A model generated the notes under the pieces. The model searched no databases, was not told where the DNA came from, and saw only the letters and a list, made by a program, of their open reading frames with translations. The translations under genes and the position numbers were made by a program. From Paracoccus alcaliphilus (GTDB taxonomy: Bacteria; Pseudomonadota; Alphaproteobacteria; Rhodobacterales; Rhodobacteraceae), in assembly GCF_028553725.1 (NCBI RefSeq), contig NZ_CP067125.1, positions 365,814 through 429,813 of the forward strand: 64,000 bases of DNA. Reading direction: 5' to 3'. Position 1 is the first letter of the stretch. Every line of letters starts with the position of its first letter. Shown here piece after piece: positions 1 through 8,225 of the stretch.

Positions 1-650
1 CCCCGGGCCAGCAACCCCTCGAAATAGCTGCGGCTGCCGGGGGCGTCGAACATCACATAGGGATGATCCGCCAGTTCGGCCAGATCAACCCGGCCACGCG
101 CGGCAAGGGGATGATCGCGGGCAACCACGGTCATCGGTTTCAGCGCGGCAAGTTCCCGGAACACCAGATCGTCGGCCTTGGCGCCGTAATCATAGGTCAG
201 GGCAAAGTCGATGCTGCCGTCGCGCAACGCATCCGTCAGTTGCGCCAGCGACATTTCCTGCTGGCGGACGGTCACCTGTTCGGCCATATCGGTGAAGGAA
301 CGGATCAACCCGGCGGCGTAGAAGGGCGACAGGGTCAGGAAAACCCCCAGACGGATTTCCCCGGCCGTTTCGGATGCCAGCGCCGCGGCTTCGCGTTCCA
401 CTTGATGGGCCATGTCGTCCAGACGGCTGACATGTTCCAGAAACAGCCGCCCTTGCAGTGTCAGGGTCAGACCCCGCGCGTGATGCCGCTCGAACAGCAC
501 CAGCCCGGTGATGGCCTCCAGCTTGTCGATCGCCTGCGCCACCGAGGGTTGCGAGATATTCAGCACCCGCGCCGCCTGCGCGATGCCGCCCTGCTGCGCG
601 ACCGCCCGGAAATAGGCGCATTGGCGCAGCGTGAATCGAACCATATTCAT
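1..650 (-). CDS. LysR-family regulator, 3' end cut by window edge
   Basis: The frame read leftward from 650 starts MNMVRFTLRQCAYF and stays open to base 1, so about 216 residues are visible. Residues 4-63 are a typical LysR winged helix-turn-helix (QGGIAQAARVLNISQPSVAQAIDKLE), followed by the substrate-binding domain (GEIRLGVFLTLSPFYAAGL; DFALTYDYG). The ATG at 650 has an AGAAAGG ribosome binding site directly upstream. It diverges from the Rieske oxygenase gene at 792 across 141 bp, the usual layout of a LysR gene and its target, so it probably controls the oxygenase. The effector is unknown. The real C terminus lies outside the window. Confidence 0.9.
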   Translation of the reverse strand, partial: MNMVRFTLRQCAYFRAVAQQGGIAQAARVLNISQPSVAQAIDKLEAITGLVLFERHHARGLTLTLQGRLFLEHVSRLDDMAHQVEREAAALASETAGEIRLGVFLTLSPFYAAGLIRSFTDMAEQVTVRQQEMSLAQLTDALRDGSIDFALTYDYGAKADDLVFRELAALKPMTVVARDHPLAARGRVDLAELADHPYVMFDAPGSRSYFEGLLAR

Positions 651-791
651 CCTTTCTTTTATCGAGGATAATTAAGTTTTCATATTTTCCGAAAAGAGTT
701 CAAGCTGAAATTCAGACGACCGCCCGAGTCGGACAGGACTGCGGGGGCCAAGCGGGGTTCGCCTCCCATCGCCAGGATACAGGAGTCACTC
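651..791. promoter_or_regulatory. Divergent LysR / Rieske oxygenase intergenic region
   Basis: This 141-bp gap carries both start-proximal regions. The half next to the LysR gene (about 651-710) is AT-rich compared with its surroundings. A ribosome binding site CAGGAG precedes the ATG at 792. A short palindrome CTGAA-A-TTCAG lies in the middle, but I see no convincing 15-bp T-N11-A LysR box, so no operator is assigned. Confidence 0.4.
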
Positions 792-1946
792 ATGTCATCG
801 ACCCAGCCCGTTGCCGAACTGCTGCAAGCCGCCACCCGCCCGATGGAGGATGCGCGCGGGATGCCGCCCTCGGTCTATACCAGTGCCGAATTTCTTGAAC
901 GGGAACTGGAGACGATCTTTGCGAAGGAATGGGTCTGCGTGGGCCGGGCGGAGGGTCTGGCAAATCCCGGGGATTATCTGACATATGATCTTGCGGGCCA
1001 GCCGGTTGTGGTGATCCGCGACAAGTCAGGGCAGTTGCGCGCCTTTTCCAATGTCTGCCTGCACCGCATGTCCACCATTGTCGAGGGCACCGGCAACAAG
1101 CGGCTGCTGGTCTGCCCCTATCACGCCTGGACCTATGACCTTGAAGGCCGGTTGCGCGGCGCGCCGTTCATGACCAGGACCACCGGTTTCTGCAAGGAAA
1201 ACTATGCCTTGCCGCAGATCCGCTGCGAAAAGTGGCTGGGCTGGATCTATATCACGCTGGACAAGGACCGCCCCAGCGTCGCCTCGGCACTGGGCGAGTT
1301 GCAGAGGATGATCGCGCCCTATCAGATGGAAAACTATGTCGAGTGCTTTCGTGAAACCCATGTCTGGGACACGAACTGGAAGGTGCTCGCCGAGAATTTC
1401 ATGGAAAGCTATCATCTGCCGGTGTGTCATGCGGCGACGGTGGGCGGTCATTCCCGACTGGAGGAAATGGATTGCCCGCCGGGCCTGCGCGCCTTCAACT
1501 ATCACTGGATCACCAAAGAGGCGTCGCTGGCCATCGGCAATGCCCATCCCGACAACACCCGGCTGACCGGCGACTGGCGCAAGACCACGGCGCTGATCAC
1601 GCTTTATCCCAGCCATCTGATCACGCTGACGCCGGGCTATTTCTGGTATCTGTCGCTGCATCCCAAGGGCACCGGGCAGGTCTCGATGGTGTTCGGCGGC
1701 GGGCTGTCGCCCGAATTCATGGCCGATCCGCGCGCCGAAGAATATGTGGCCTCGCTCAAGACCCTGCTGGACGAGGTGAATGCCGAGGATCGCGGATGCA
1801 CTGAAAAGGTGTTCCGGGGCCTGAACGCGGATGCGGCGCGGGCAGGGCATCTGTCCTATCTGGAACGCCCTATCTATGATTTCATGCAATATATCGCCGA
1901 GCGCACCGCCGGCTTTGAGCGCAGCTTTCCGCTGGCGGCCGAGTGA
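792..1946 (+). CDS. Rieske-type ring-hydroxylating oxygenase, alpha subunit
   Basis: 384 residues. The Rieske [2Fe-2S] ligands are visible as C89-L-H91 and C108-P-Y-H111. The mononuclear iron site is ENFMESYHLPVCH with H208 and H213 as the 2-His part, and D363 in the C-terminal helix as a possible carboxylate. This is the standard alpha-subunit layout (Rieske domain, then SRPBCC-type catalytic domain). Relatives act on aromatic acids and on quaternary ammonium compounds such as carnitine, glycine betaine or stachydrine; the substrate cannot be read from the sequence. No reductase gene lies beside it. The next gene is a PotD-like binding protein, which fits a nitrogenous substrate (inference). 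Confidence 0.88.
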   Translation: MSSTQPVAELLQAATRPMEDARGMPPSVYTSAEFLERELETIFAKEWVCVGRAEGLANPGDYLTYDLAGQPVVVIRDKSGQLRAFSNVCLHRMSTIVEGTGNKRLLVCPYHAWTYDLEGRLRGAPFMTRTTGFCKENYALPQIRCEKWLGWIYITLDKDRPSVASALGELQRMIAPYQMENYVECFRETHVWDTNWKVLAENFMESYHLPVCHAATVGGHSRLEEMDCPPGLRAFNYHWITKEASLAIGNAHPDNTRLTGDWRKTTALITLYPSHLITLTPGYFWYLSLHPKGTGQVSMVFGGGLSPEFMADPRAEEYVASLKTLLDEVNAEDRGCTEKVFRGLNADAARAGHLSYLERPIYDFMQYIAERTAGFERSFPLAAE

Positions 1947-2204
1947 TACCGGCCGCCTGATCGGCTGACCTTTCACACAACCTGTTCGACTCTGGTCACG
2001 CTGCGGGCATTTTGCACCGCTGGCGGCATCCGTCGTGGGCAGCCGGCGAAAACCGGATGCGGGGCTTAGGATGGGCCGAAGCAAGGCGGCGGAAATCTTT
2101 AATTTACCTGAAGCCGCGGGTTGGGATGATCCGGGTTAGCGCAAGGCATGGCCACGCCGCGATGCATTAAAAAAACCAGAACACACAAACAGGGAGCTAT
2201 GATA

Positions 2205-3275
2205 ATGAAGCAACTGATGATCCCGGCGACGGCGCTGTGTGCGCTGGCCCTTCCGGCGCATGCCGACCTGACGGTGATGAGCTGGGGCGGCGCCTATGAA
2301 CGCAGTCAGGTCGAGGCCTATAACAAGCCATTCACCGCCGAAACCGGCATCGCCATCAACATGATGGCCGCCGACAACCCCGCCGCCTCGATCAAGTCCA
2401 TGGTCGAGGCGGGCAATGTCACAATCGACGTGGCCGATCTGGAATATACCGACGCCGTGCGCCTGTGCGACGAGGGCGCGCTGGAAGAGATCGACCCGGC
2501 CATTCTGCCCGCCGCCCCCGACGGCACCCCCGCGACCGAGGATTTCCTGCCCGGGGCGCTGACCGATTGTGCCGTCGCCTCGATGGTGTTTTCGACGGTC
2601 TATGGCTTTGACACGACGAAATTCCCCGACGAGAAGCCCTCGACCCTTGGCGATTTCTTTGACACCGACGCCTTCCCGGGCAAGCGTGGCCTGCGTCGCG
2701 GGCCGAAGATCAATCTGGAGCTGGCCCTGATGGCCGACGGTGTGCCTCCCGAAGAGGTTTACGAGACCCTGGCGACCGATGAGGGCGTGGATCGGGCCTT
2801 TGCCAAGCTGGACACGATCAAGTCGCAGATCACCTGGTGGGAGGCCGGGGCGCAGCCGCCGCAACTGCTGGCCGATGGCGAGGTTGCGATGACCACCGCC
2901 TATAACGGGCGGCTGTTCGCGGCGATGGTGGCCGAGAACAAGCCCTTCGAGATCGTCTGGGACGGACAGGTTCTGGAATACGAACTGTTCGCCATTCCCC
3001 GTGGCGCGCCCAATCTGGAGGACGCGCTGGAATATATCAAATTCGCCACCGGGACCGAGCGGCTGGCCAATCAGACGAAATGGATCAGCTATGGCCCGGC
3101 GCGCAGATCCTCGATCCCGCTGGTCGGGCTGTTCGAGGATGAAGAAACCGAGATGACGCCGCATCTGCCGACGAATGAGGACAATCTGAGGAACTCGCTG
3201 CAATCGTCCTATGAGTTCTGGGTCGATCACGAGATGGAGATCGCCGAGCGATTCAATACCTGGCTGGCGCAGTAA
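2205..3275 (+). CDS. PotD/PotF-like periplasmic solute-binding protein
   Basis: 356 residues from the ATG at 2205, chosen because AGGGAG at 2191-2196 sits 8 bp upstream and because it gives a clean signal peptide (MKQLMIPATALCALALPAHA, then DLTVMSWGGAYE). The fold is the family-1 extracellular solute-binding protein type used for spermidine/putrescine and related amines (GGAYERSQVEAYNKPF; NPAASIKSMVEAG). An upstream in-frame ATG at 2148 would spoil the signal peptide. No permease or ATPase gene follows: the next gene is convergent. Either the transporter lies left of the window or the protein serves a transporter encoded elsewhere. The ligand is unknown; co-location with a Rieske oxygenase suggests an amine or betaine. 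Confidence 0.85.
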   Translation: MKQLMIPATALCALALPAHADLTVMSWGGAYERSQVEAYNKPFTAETGIAINMMAADNPAASIKSMVEAGNVTIDVADLEYTDAVRLCDEGALEEIDPAILPAAPDGTPATEDFLPGALTDCAVASMVFSTVYGFDTTKFPDEKPSTLGDFFDTDAFPGKRGLRRGPKINLELALMADGVPPEEVYETLATDEGVDRAFAKLDTIKSQITWWEAGAQPPQLLADGEVAMTTAYNGRLFAAMVAENKPFEIVWDGQVLEYELFAIPRGAPNLEDALEYIKFATGTERLANQTKWISYGPARRSSIPLVGLFEDEETEMTPHLPTNEDNLRNSLQSSYEFWVDHEMEIAERFNTWLAQ

Positions 3276-3354
3276 AGGGATGGGGTCAGGGCTTCGTTGC
3301 ACTGGCCGCCTTGTGTACTGTCAAATGGAGGGGGTGGATTGCGTCCCGCGATCG

Positions 3355-3376
3355 CCGGGGGCGCTTCGCCCCCCGG
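3355..3376. terminator. GC-rich hairpin between convergent genes
   Basis: GGGGGCG and CGCCCCC flank a CTT loop, extended by CCG/CGG with one bulged C, and TTTTT follows about 15 bp downstream. It lies between the convergent binding-protein gene (ends 3275) and LysR gene (ends 3421), so it could end transcription from either side. The T run is not directly adjacent, so termination is only probable. Confidence 0.45.
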
Positions 3377-3420
3377 ACCCCCAGAAGGTATTTTTCAGGA
3401 GTGCGAGGAGAAGGGAGGGG

Positions 3421-4359
3421 TCAGACTGCGCCGGGGGCGCCGGAGAGGCGGGCGCTGTGTTCCTTGATCCAGCTGTCGGCGCTGTTGAGGAAGGTCTTGT
3501 GCAGCTGGCTGCGCTCGACCGCGGTGCTCATCAGCATGCCCATCCGCATCGGGCGCGGATTGCCGGTCAGCCGGATGAAGCGCAGCGGGCGGCCATCCGG
3601 GGCAAGGTCGTTCAGCGGGCGGATATTGACGATGGAATAGCCGAAGCCGTTGGCGACAAGGCTGCGCATGACCGCCATGTCGCGGGTCCGCTCGGCGATA
3701 TTGGGGCGCAGATCCTCTTTGGCGTAGAAGGACAGGAAGTAATCGGCGCTGAGCGGCAGGTCCAGCAGCACCATCGGATGCGGCGCCAGTTCCTGCACCG
3801 AGACCTCGGCCAGATGTCCCAGCGGGTGATCCTCGCTGATGGCGACCAGCGGCGGCAGTTCCAGCATGGGAAAGAATTTCAGGTCGCTTGGCAGGTCCAG
3901 ATCATAGGTCAGCGCCACGTCGATCTTGGCCTGCCGCAGCAGGCTGAACAGTTCGGGCTGGTCGGCTTCGATCTGGGATATCCGCACCTCGGGGTGGATA
4001 TCGACGAAGCTGCGCCTGAGACCGGGCAGCACCACCTGCGCGAAGGTGCTGAGACCGCCGATGGCCAGCGGGCCGCGGATCGAGCCTGACAGCTCGCCCG
4101 CAAGGTCGCGCAGGACGGCCGCCTGTCGCAGCACCATCTGCGCATGATCCAGCAATTTGCGCCCGGCCAGCGTCGGCGTCAGGCCCTGCGCATGATGGCG
4201 GACGAACAGCTGGATGCCCAGTTCCTCTTCAAGATGCGACACGCCTGCCGAGATCGAGGGCGGTGAGACATTGACCTGCTGGGCGGCGGCCACGATGCTG
4301 CCTGCCTCGCCCACCGCCACCAGATATTCCAATTGCCGCAGGGTATAGCGGATGGGCAT
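3421..4359 (-). CDS. LysR-family transcriptional regulator
   Basis: 312 residues from ATG 4359 (MPIRYTLRQLEYLVAVGE). A longer in-frame start exists at 4455 but adds a non-LysR leader. The N-terminal helix-turn-helix (GSIVAAAQQVNVSPPSISAG) is followed by a full effector domain (GPLAIGGLSTFAQVVLPGL; KIDVALTYDLDLP). It closes a leftward gene set with DUF1028 (114 bp upstream), RidA-like and flavin monooxygenase genes and may regulate that set and the divergent deacylase gene; a T-N11-A palindrome lies at 6983-6997. Its helix-turn-helix and the TYDL motif resemble those of the LysR at the left edge, so the two may be paralogues. Confidence 0.9.
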   Translation of the reverse strand: MPIRYTLRQLEYLVAVGEAGSIVAAAQQVNVSPPSISAGVSHLEEELGIQLFVRHHAQGLTPTLAGRKLLDHAQMVLRQAAVLRDLAGELSGSIRGPLAIGGLSTFAQVVLPGLRRSFVDIHPEVRISQIEADQPELFSLLRQAKIDVALTYDLDLPSDLKFFPMLELPPLVAISEDHPLGHLAEVSVQELAPHPMVLLDLPLSADYFLSFYAKEDLRPNIAERTRDMAVMRSLVANGFGYSIVNIRPLNDLAPDGRPLRFIRLTGNPRPMRMGMLMSTAVERSQLHKTFLNSADSWIKEHSARLSGAPGAV

Positions 4360-4473
4360 GATGTCAGGTCTTTCGCATCGCCAAGGGGCTGCGCAGCGGC
4401 GGTATATATGCCGGGCGCAGGCGCGAAGATTATGCGAAAGGCCGCCACCAGACAAGGCGGCGGGCGGGTCGGG

Positions 4474-5148
4474 TCATTCGTCGCCGGGCACGCCGTAAGA
4501 GGGCGCGGCGCGCGGATCCAGCGCGCGCTGGATATAGGCGTCGAGCTGCGGTTTATAGACCTGCCATGCGGTGGCGATGGCCTCGATCGGGCAATCCTCG
4601 GTCCAGTCGCAGCGCAGATCGGCCACGGGCCAGCTGACCTTGTCCACGACCATCATGCCCGCCGAATGGATCGGGCCGGCCTCTCCGCCAGCCGCCAGGC
4701 CGGCGCGCATTGCCGCGATCAGCCGGTCGCCGATATGGCCGCCCGAGGCCAGATAGCCATCCACGATGGCCTGCGGCACGCCCTCATTGGCCAGCAGGTT
4801 GCCGCCCGAGGCCACGTTTTCGCCCTGCGCCTGCGTCCAGATGCCAAGCGAGTTCGGCCCGGAATGGATCGCCGCCCGACCGTTGCGATCCACCGCCAGC
4901 ACCTGACGGTATTCGATGAAGCGCCCGCGTTTGGCGATCTCGGCAATCGCTTCGGGGGCGGTAAGCCCGCCCTGCATCAGATCCAGCGTCAGCGGCCCAA
5001 GCGTCGGGTCGGTCACGTTCTGCGAGGCAACGGCCCCCACGCCCGCGCGGGCATAGGCGCAGCGCGCGGCCACGGCGGGCGATGAGGATGAGATGGCGAT
5101 GCCGAACATGCCGGTATCGGGACAGCGGGCGACAAGGGAAAAGGTCAT
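4474..5148 (-). CDS. DUF1028-family protein
   Basis: 224 residues beginning MTFSLVARCPDTGMFGIAISSSSPAVAARC, the typical start of DUF1028 proteins, which are thought to have an Ntn-hydrolase-like fold. Conserved elements include SQNVTDPTLGPLTLDLMQGG and SGGNLLANEGV. No biochemical role is firmly established for the family. The start is 3 bp from the stop of the RidA-like gene, so the two are almost certainly co-transcribed. The pairing with an imine/enamine-type protein and a flavin oxygenase suggests processing of a nitrogen-containing intermediate, but this is inference. Confidence 0.85.
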   Translation of the reverse strand: MTFSLVARCPDTGMFGIAISSSSPAVAARCAYARAGVGAVASQNVTDPTLGPLTLDLMQGGLTAPEAIAEIAKRGRFIEYRQVLAVDRNGRAAIHSGPNSLGIWTQAQGENVASGGNLLANEGVPQAIVDGYLASGGHIGDRLIAAMRAGLAAGGEAGPIHSAGMMVVDKVSWPVADLRCDWTEDCPIEAIATAWQVYKPQLDAYIQRALDPRAAPSYGVPGDE

Positions 5149-5151
5149 GGC

Positions 5152-5568
5152 TTAATCCGGGATAACGGCGGTGCCGTCGATTTCGACCAGCCATTCCGGT
5201 CGGGCCAGCGCCGAGACGACAAGCCCGGTCGAGACCGGATGCACCCCCTGGATATATTCGCCCATGGTGCGATAGATCGCCTCTCGGTGGCGGACATCGG
5301 TGATATAGACCACCACCTTGACCAGATGTTCCATGCTGCCCCCGGCCTCTTCGATCAGCTGGCGGATATTCTGCATCACCTTGTGGGTCTGCGCGACCGG
5401 ATCGTGGCTGTCGATGTTCCTTGCGTCGTCGAGGTTCTGCGGGCACTGGCCGCGCAGCCAGACGATGCGCCCCCCCTGCGTCACCACCGCCTGACAAAGG
5501 TCATTGTTCAGGTTCTGCTCGGGATAGGTGTCGCTGGTGTTGAACTTGCGGATGCGGGTATGGGCCAT
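5152..5568 (-). CDS. RidA-like (YjgF/YER057c/UK114) protein
   Basis: 138 residues with the family pattern (QAVVTQGGRIVWLRGQCPQN; VKVVVYITDVRHREAIYRTMGEY; RPEWLVEIDGTAVI). Canonical RidA hydrolyses enamine/imine intermediates with an arginine in the motif PARSCVEV. Here that stretch reads HPVSTGLVV, so by hand alignment the catalytic arginine is missing, as in the uncharacterised Rid subfamilies. It lies 24 bp after the flavin monooxygenase gene and 3 bp before DUF1028, in one leftward operon. A ligand-binding or different catalytic role is possible. Confidence 0.87.
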   Translation of the reverse strand: MAHTRIRKFNTSDTYPEQNLNNDLCQAVVTQGGRIVWLRGQCPQNLDDARNIDSHDPVAQTHKVMQNIRQLIEEAGGSMEHLVKVVVYITDVRHREAIYRTMGEYIQGVHPVSTGLVVSALARPEWLVEIDGTAVIPD

Positions 5569-5592
5569 GCTGGTCTTCCTTGGGGTCAGTGG

Positions 5593-6879
5593 TCAGGCGG
5601 GTTCGGTCTGCGGCGCGTTCTGGTGATGATAGTCCAGATATTTGCGCTGGATGCCGATCTGCTCGGCAATGTGGCGGGCATCGTGCCAGACGCCCCAGAT
5701 GAAGCTGGAACCCCGGCGCGATTGCCAGGGCAGGCCGAGAAAATAGACCCCCGGCTCGGTCGAGACGCCGCGCTGATGGACCGGGCGGCCCGAAGCGTCG
5801 AAAGCGTCCAGTTTCATCCAGCTGTAATCCACCGCAAAGCCGGTGGCCCAGATGACGGTGGAAATGCCCGCCTGCGCAAGGTCCAGTTCGCGGATCGGGT
5901 TCGTGATGCAATCGGCATCGGGATATCTGCGCCGCGCCTGCGGGTCTGGGGGCAGGTCGAGGCCGTTGCGCGCGACATAATCGTCGGCCTGATCCAGCAG
6001 GCGGTCGTGATTGGCATCCCCATTGTCCAGATTGGCCACCAGATCACCGGCGAAGCCCAGCCTGCCATTCCGCCATGTCTCGGTCCGGCCCAGCAGGATC
6101 ATTCCCTCTTGCGCAAGGCGGCGGAAATCGATGGTCTCGCCCCCATGCGCGCCGCTGACGGCGATGGTTACATGTTCCGTCCCCGGCGCGGGCGCCGACA
6201 GGTCCCATTGCCCCAGCACCCCCAGCCACCAGCAGAAATCCCGCCCGCGATAGGCACGCGGAGGCCGGTCATGCGGGCCCACCGACAGCCAGACCCTGCG
6301 CCCCGCATGGCGCAATTCATCGGCGATCTGGACGCCCGACGACCCCGCACCCACGATCAGCACCCCGCCATCGGGCAGTTGCGCGGGGTTGCGGTAATCG
6401 GCGGAATGGATCTGCGTCACGCCCGCGTCACGGGGAATGACCGGGGGGATGACGGGCTTCTGGAACGGCCCGGTGGCGGCGACGATCCGCTGCGCCTCGA
6501 TCACCCCGGCCGAGGTCTCCGTGCGGAAACCGGCACGGCCCTGCAACCGCTCCAGCCGCCGCACCTCGACGCCGGTGCGCACGGGCATCCTGAACTTGCG
6601 GGCATAGGCCTCCATGTAATCCGCCACCACCTCCTTGGGAGCGAAATCATCGGGGCGGATGGCCGGATCGACCTCGTCAAAGCCCATGCCGGGAAAGCGG
6701 TCATGCCATGCGGGACCGTTGGCCACCAGCGAATCCCAGCGGACCGAGCGCCAGCGTTCCGCGATCCGGGCGCGCTCCAGCACGATATGGGGCACGCCGT
6801 CTTTCGTCAGATGCTCGCTCATGGCAAGGCCCGCCTGACCGGCGCCGATGATCAGCGTATCAATGGTTTCGACCGACAT
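5593..6879 (-). CDS. Flavin-containing monooxygenase-like oxidoreductase
   Basis: 428 residues from ATG 6879 (MSVETIDTLIIGAGQAGLAM); a start at 6930 would add 17 atypical residues. Two Rossmann dinucleotide-binding motifs are visible: GAGQAG near residue 12 for FAD and GAGSSG near residue 180 for NADPH. The C-terminal ATGF motif (VIWATGFAVDYSW) is typical of flavoprotein N-hydroxylating and Baeyer-Villiger-type monooxygenases. It is the first gene of the leftward set with RidA-like, DUF1028 and LysR genes, and it diverges from the M20 deacylase gene. A role in oxidising an amine or related nitrogenous substrate is plausible; the substrate is not deducible. Confidence 0.85.
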   Translation of the reverse strand: MSVETIDTLIIGAGQAGLAMSEHLTKDGVPHIVLERARIAERWRSVRWDSLVANGPAWHDRFPGMGFDEVDPAIRPDDFAPKEVVADYMEAYARKFRMPVRTGVEVRRLERLQGRAGFRTETSAGVIEAQRIVAATGPFQKPVIPPVIPRDAGVTQIHSADYRNPAQLPDGGVLIVGAGSSGVQIADELRHAGRRVWLSVGPHDRPPRAYRGRDFCWWLGVLGQWDLSAPAPGTEHVTIAVSGAHGGETIDFRRLAQEGMILLGRTETWRNGRLGFAGDLVANLDNGDANHDRLLDQADDYVARNGLDLPPDPQARRRYPDADCITNPIRELDLAQAGISTVIWATGFAVDYSWMKLDAFDASGRPVHQRGVSTEPGVYFLGLPWQSRRGSSFIWGVWHDARHIAEQIGIQRKYLDYHHQNAPQTEPA

Positions 6880-6982
6880 GTTCCCGTCCTTTGTTGGCTT
6901 CCGGCGGGCGGAAGACAGCGTCCTGACCATCGGTCTAATCCAGCACCTGGAAACCGGATATTACGTTATGATGTTGCACTGG

Positions 6983-6997
6983 TTAGGCAATTCCTAA
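6983..6997. promoter_or_regulatory. Candidate LysR box in divergent promoter
   Basis: TTAGG-CAATT-CCTAA is a 15-bp inverted repeat that satisfies the T-N11-A rule (T6984, A6996). It lies in the 185-bp gap between the divergent monooxygenase (start 6879) and deacylase (start 7065) genes. A LysR gene ends the same leftward gene set. The position fits a shared operator, but no binding evidence exists. Confidence 0.42.
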
Positions 6998-7064
6998 GGC
7001 GCCCCGCCTTGATTCCGCGCCGGGTCTGGCGGACGAATGGTCGCTGCAGTGCAAGGAGGCGCGC

Positions 7065-8219
7065 ATGATCCCCTCGACCATCGACATTCTGGACCGGCTG
7101 ATCGGGTTTCAGACCGTTTCCCGGCAGTCGAACCTTGAACTGCTGGATTATATCGAGGGCCTGCTGGCACCGACCGGGGCGAAGATCGAACGTTTCGCGC
7201 ATGAGGACGGATCGCGGGCCAACCTGTGGGTGACCATCGGGCCGGACCGGGCAGGGGGCGTGGTGCTGTCGGGTCATACCGATGTGGTGCCGGTCACCGG
7301 CCAGAACTGGACCTCCGACCCTTTCGCGCTGATTGAGCGGGACGGCAATCTTTTTGGCCGCGGCACGGCGGATATGAAGGGCTTTGTGGCCTCGGCCATC
7401 CGCGCCGGGATGCTGGCCGCGAAGGGCGATCTGACGGTGCCGCTGCATCTGGCCTTTTCCTATGACGAGGAAATCGGCTGCATCGGCGTTCGCGGCATGA
7501 TCGAGGCGCTGGCCGCGCGACCCGAACGCCCCGCCCTGTGCATCATCGGCGAGCCGACGGGCATGAGAATCGCCTCGGGGCACAAGGGCAAGACCGGATA
7601 TCGCGCCTGCTGCACCGGACGCGAGGGTCATTCCGCGCTGGCCCCCAACGCGCTGAACGCCCTGCATCTGGGCGCGGCGCTGATAGGTCGCCTTCAGGCG
7701 CGACAGCAGGAACTGACCCGGACGGGGGCGCGCGACGAGGTCTATGACATTCCCTATACGACGATCCATGCGGGCATCATGCAGGGCGGCACGGCGCTGA
7801 ACATCGTGCCCAACCGCTGCGAGATCGACTTCGAAATCCGCAATATCGCCGGGGACGACCCCGACCGCATGCTCGACCTGATCCGCGCGGATGCCGAGGC
7901 ATTGGTCGCGCCGCACCGGCAGCAATTTCCCGAAGCCGCGATCGGGATTTCGACCGTCTCGGGCTATCCCGGCCTGCATACCCCCGAGGATTCCGCCGCC
8001 GTGCAATTCCTGCGCCGGATCACCGGCGACAATGCGGCCACGATCAAGGTGGCCTTCGGCACCGAGGGCGGGCTGTTTCAGCACGGGCTGGGCATGTCCA
8101 CCGCGATCTGCGGCCCCGGCTTCATGGATCAGGGCCACAAGCCGGACGAATATGTCAGCCGGGCGCAACTGGCGCAATGCGATGCCATGCTGGAACGGCT
8201 GGTCGCGACCCTTGGCTGA
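7065..8219 (+). CDS. ArgE/DapE-type M20 metallohydrolase
   Basis: 384 residues. The M20 zinc-site motifs are intact: SGHTDVVPV with metal ligand H and catalytic D, GRGTADMKGF with the bridging D, and DEEIGCIG with the catalytic E pair. A later HKPDEYV supplies the last ligand region. The best match is the acetylornithine deacetylase (ArgE) type, which removes an N-acyl group from an amino acid. Its place opposite the flavin monooxygenase/RidA/DUF1028 set, rather than among arginine genes, suggests a catabolic N-deacylase of related fold. The ATG at 7065 is preceded by AAGGAGG. Confidence 0.88.
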   Translation: MIPSTIDILDRLIGFQTVSRQSNLELLDYIEGLLAPTGAKIERFAHEDGSRANLWVTIGPDRAGGVVLSGHTDVVPVTGQNWTSDPFALIERDGNLFGRGTADMKGFVASAIRAGMLAAKGDLTVPLHLAFSYDEEIGCIGVRGMIEALAARPERPALCIIGEPTGMRIASGHKGKTGYRACCTGREGHSALAPNALNALHLGAALIGRLQARQQELTRTGARDEVYDIPYTTIHAGIMQGGTALNIVPNRCEIDFEIRNIAGDDPDRMLDLIRADAEALVAPHRQQFPEAAIGISTVSGYPGLHTPEDSAAVQFLRRITGDNAATIKVAFGTEGGLFQHGLGMSTAICGPGFMDQGHKPDEYVSRAQLAQCDAMLERLVATLG

Positions 8220-8225
8220 GCGGCG

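Noticed and set aside
5239..7068. 609-codon open frame on the plus strand opposite RidA and the flavin monooxygenase
   Set aside because: It is antisense to two well-supported genes, has no family motif and reflects the high GC content, in which stop codons are rare in shadow frames.
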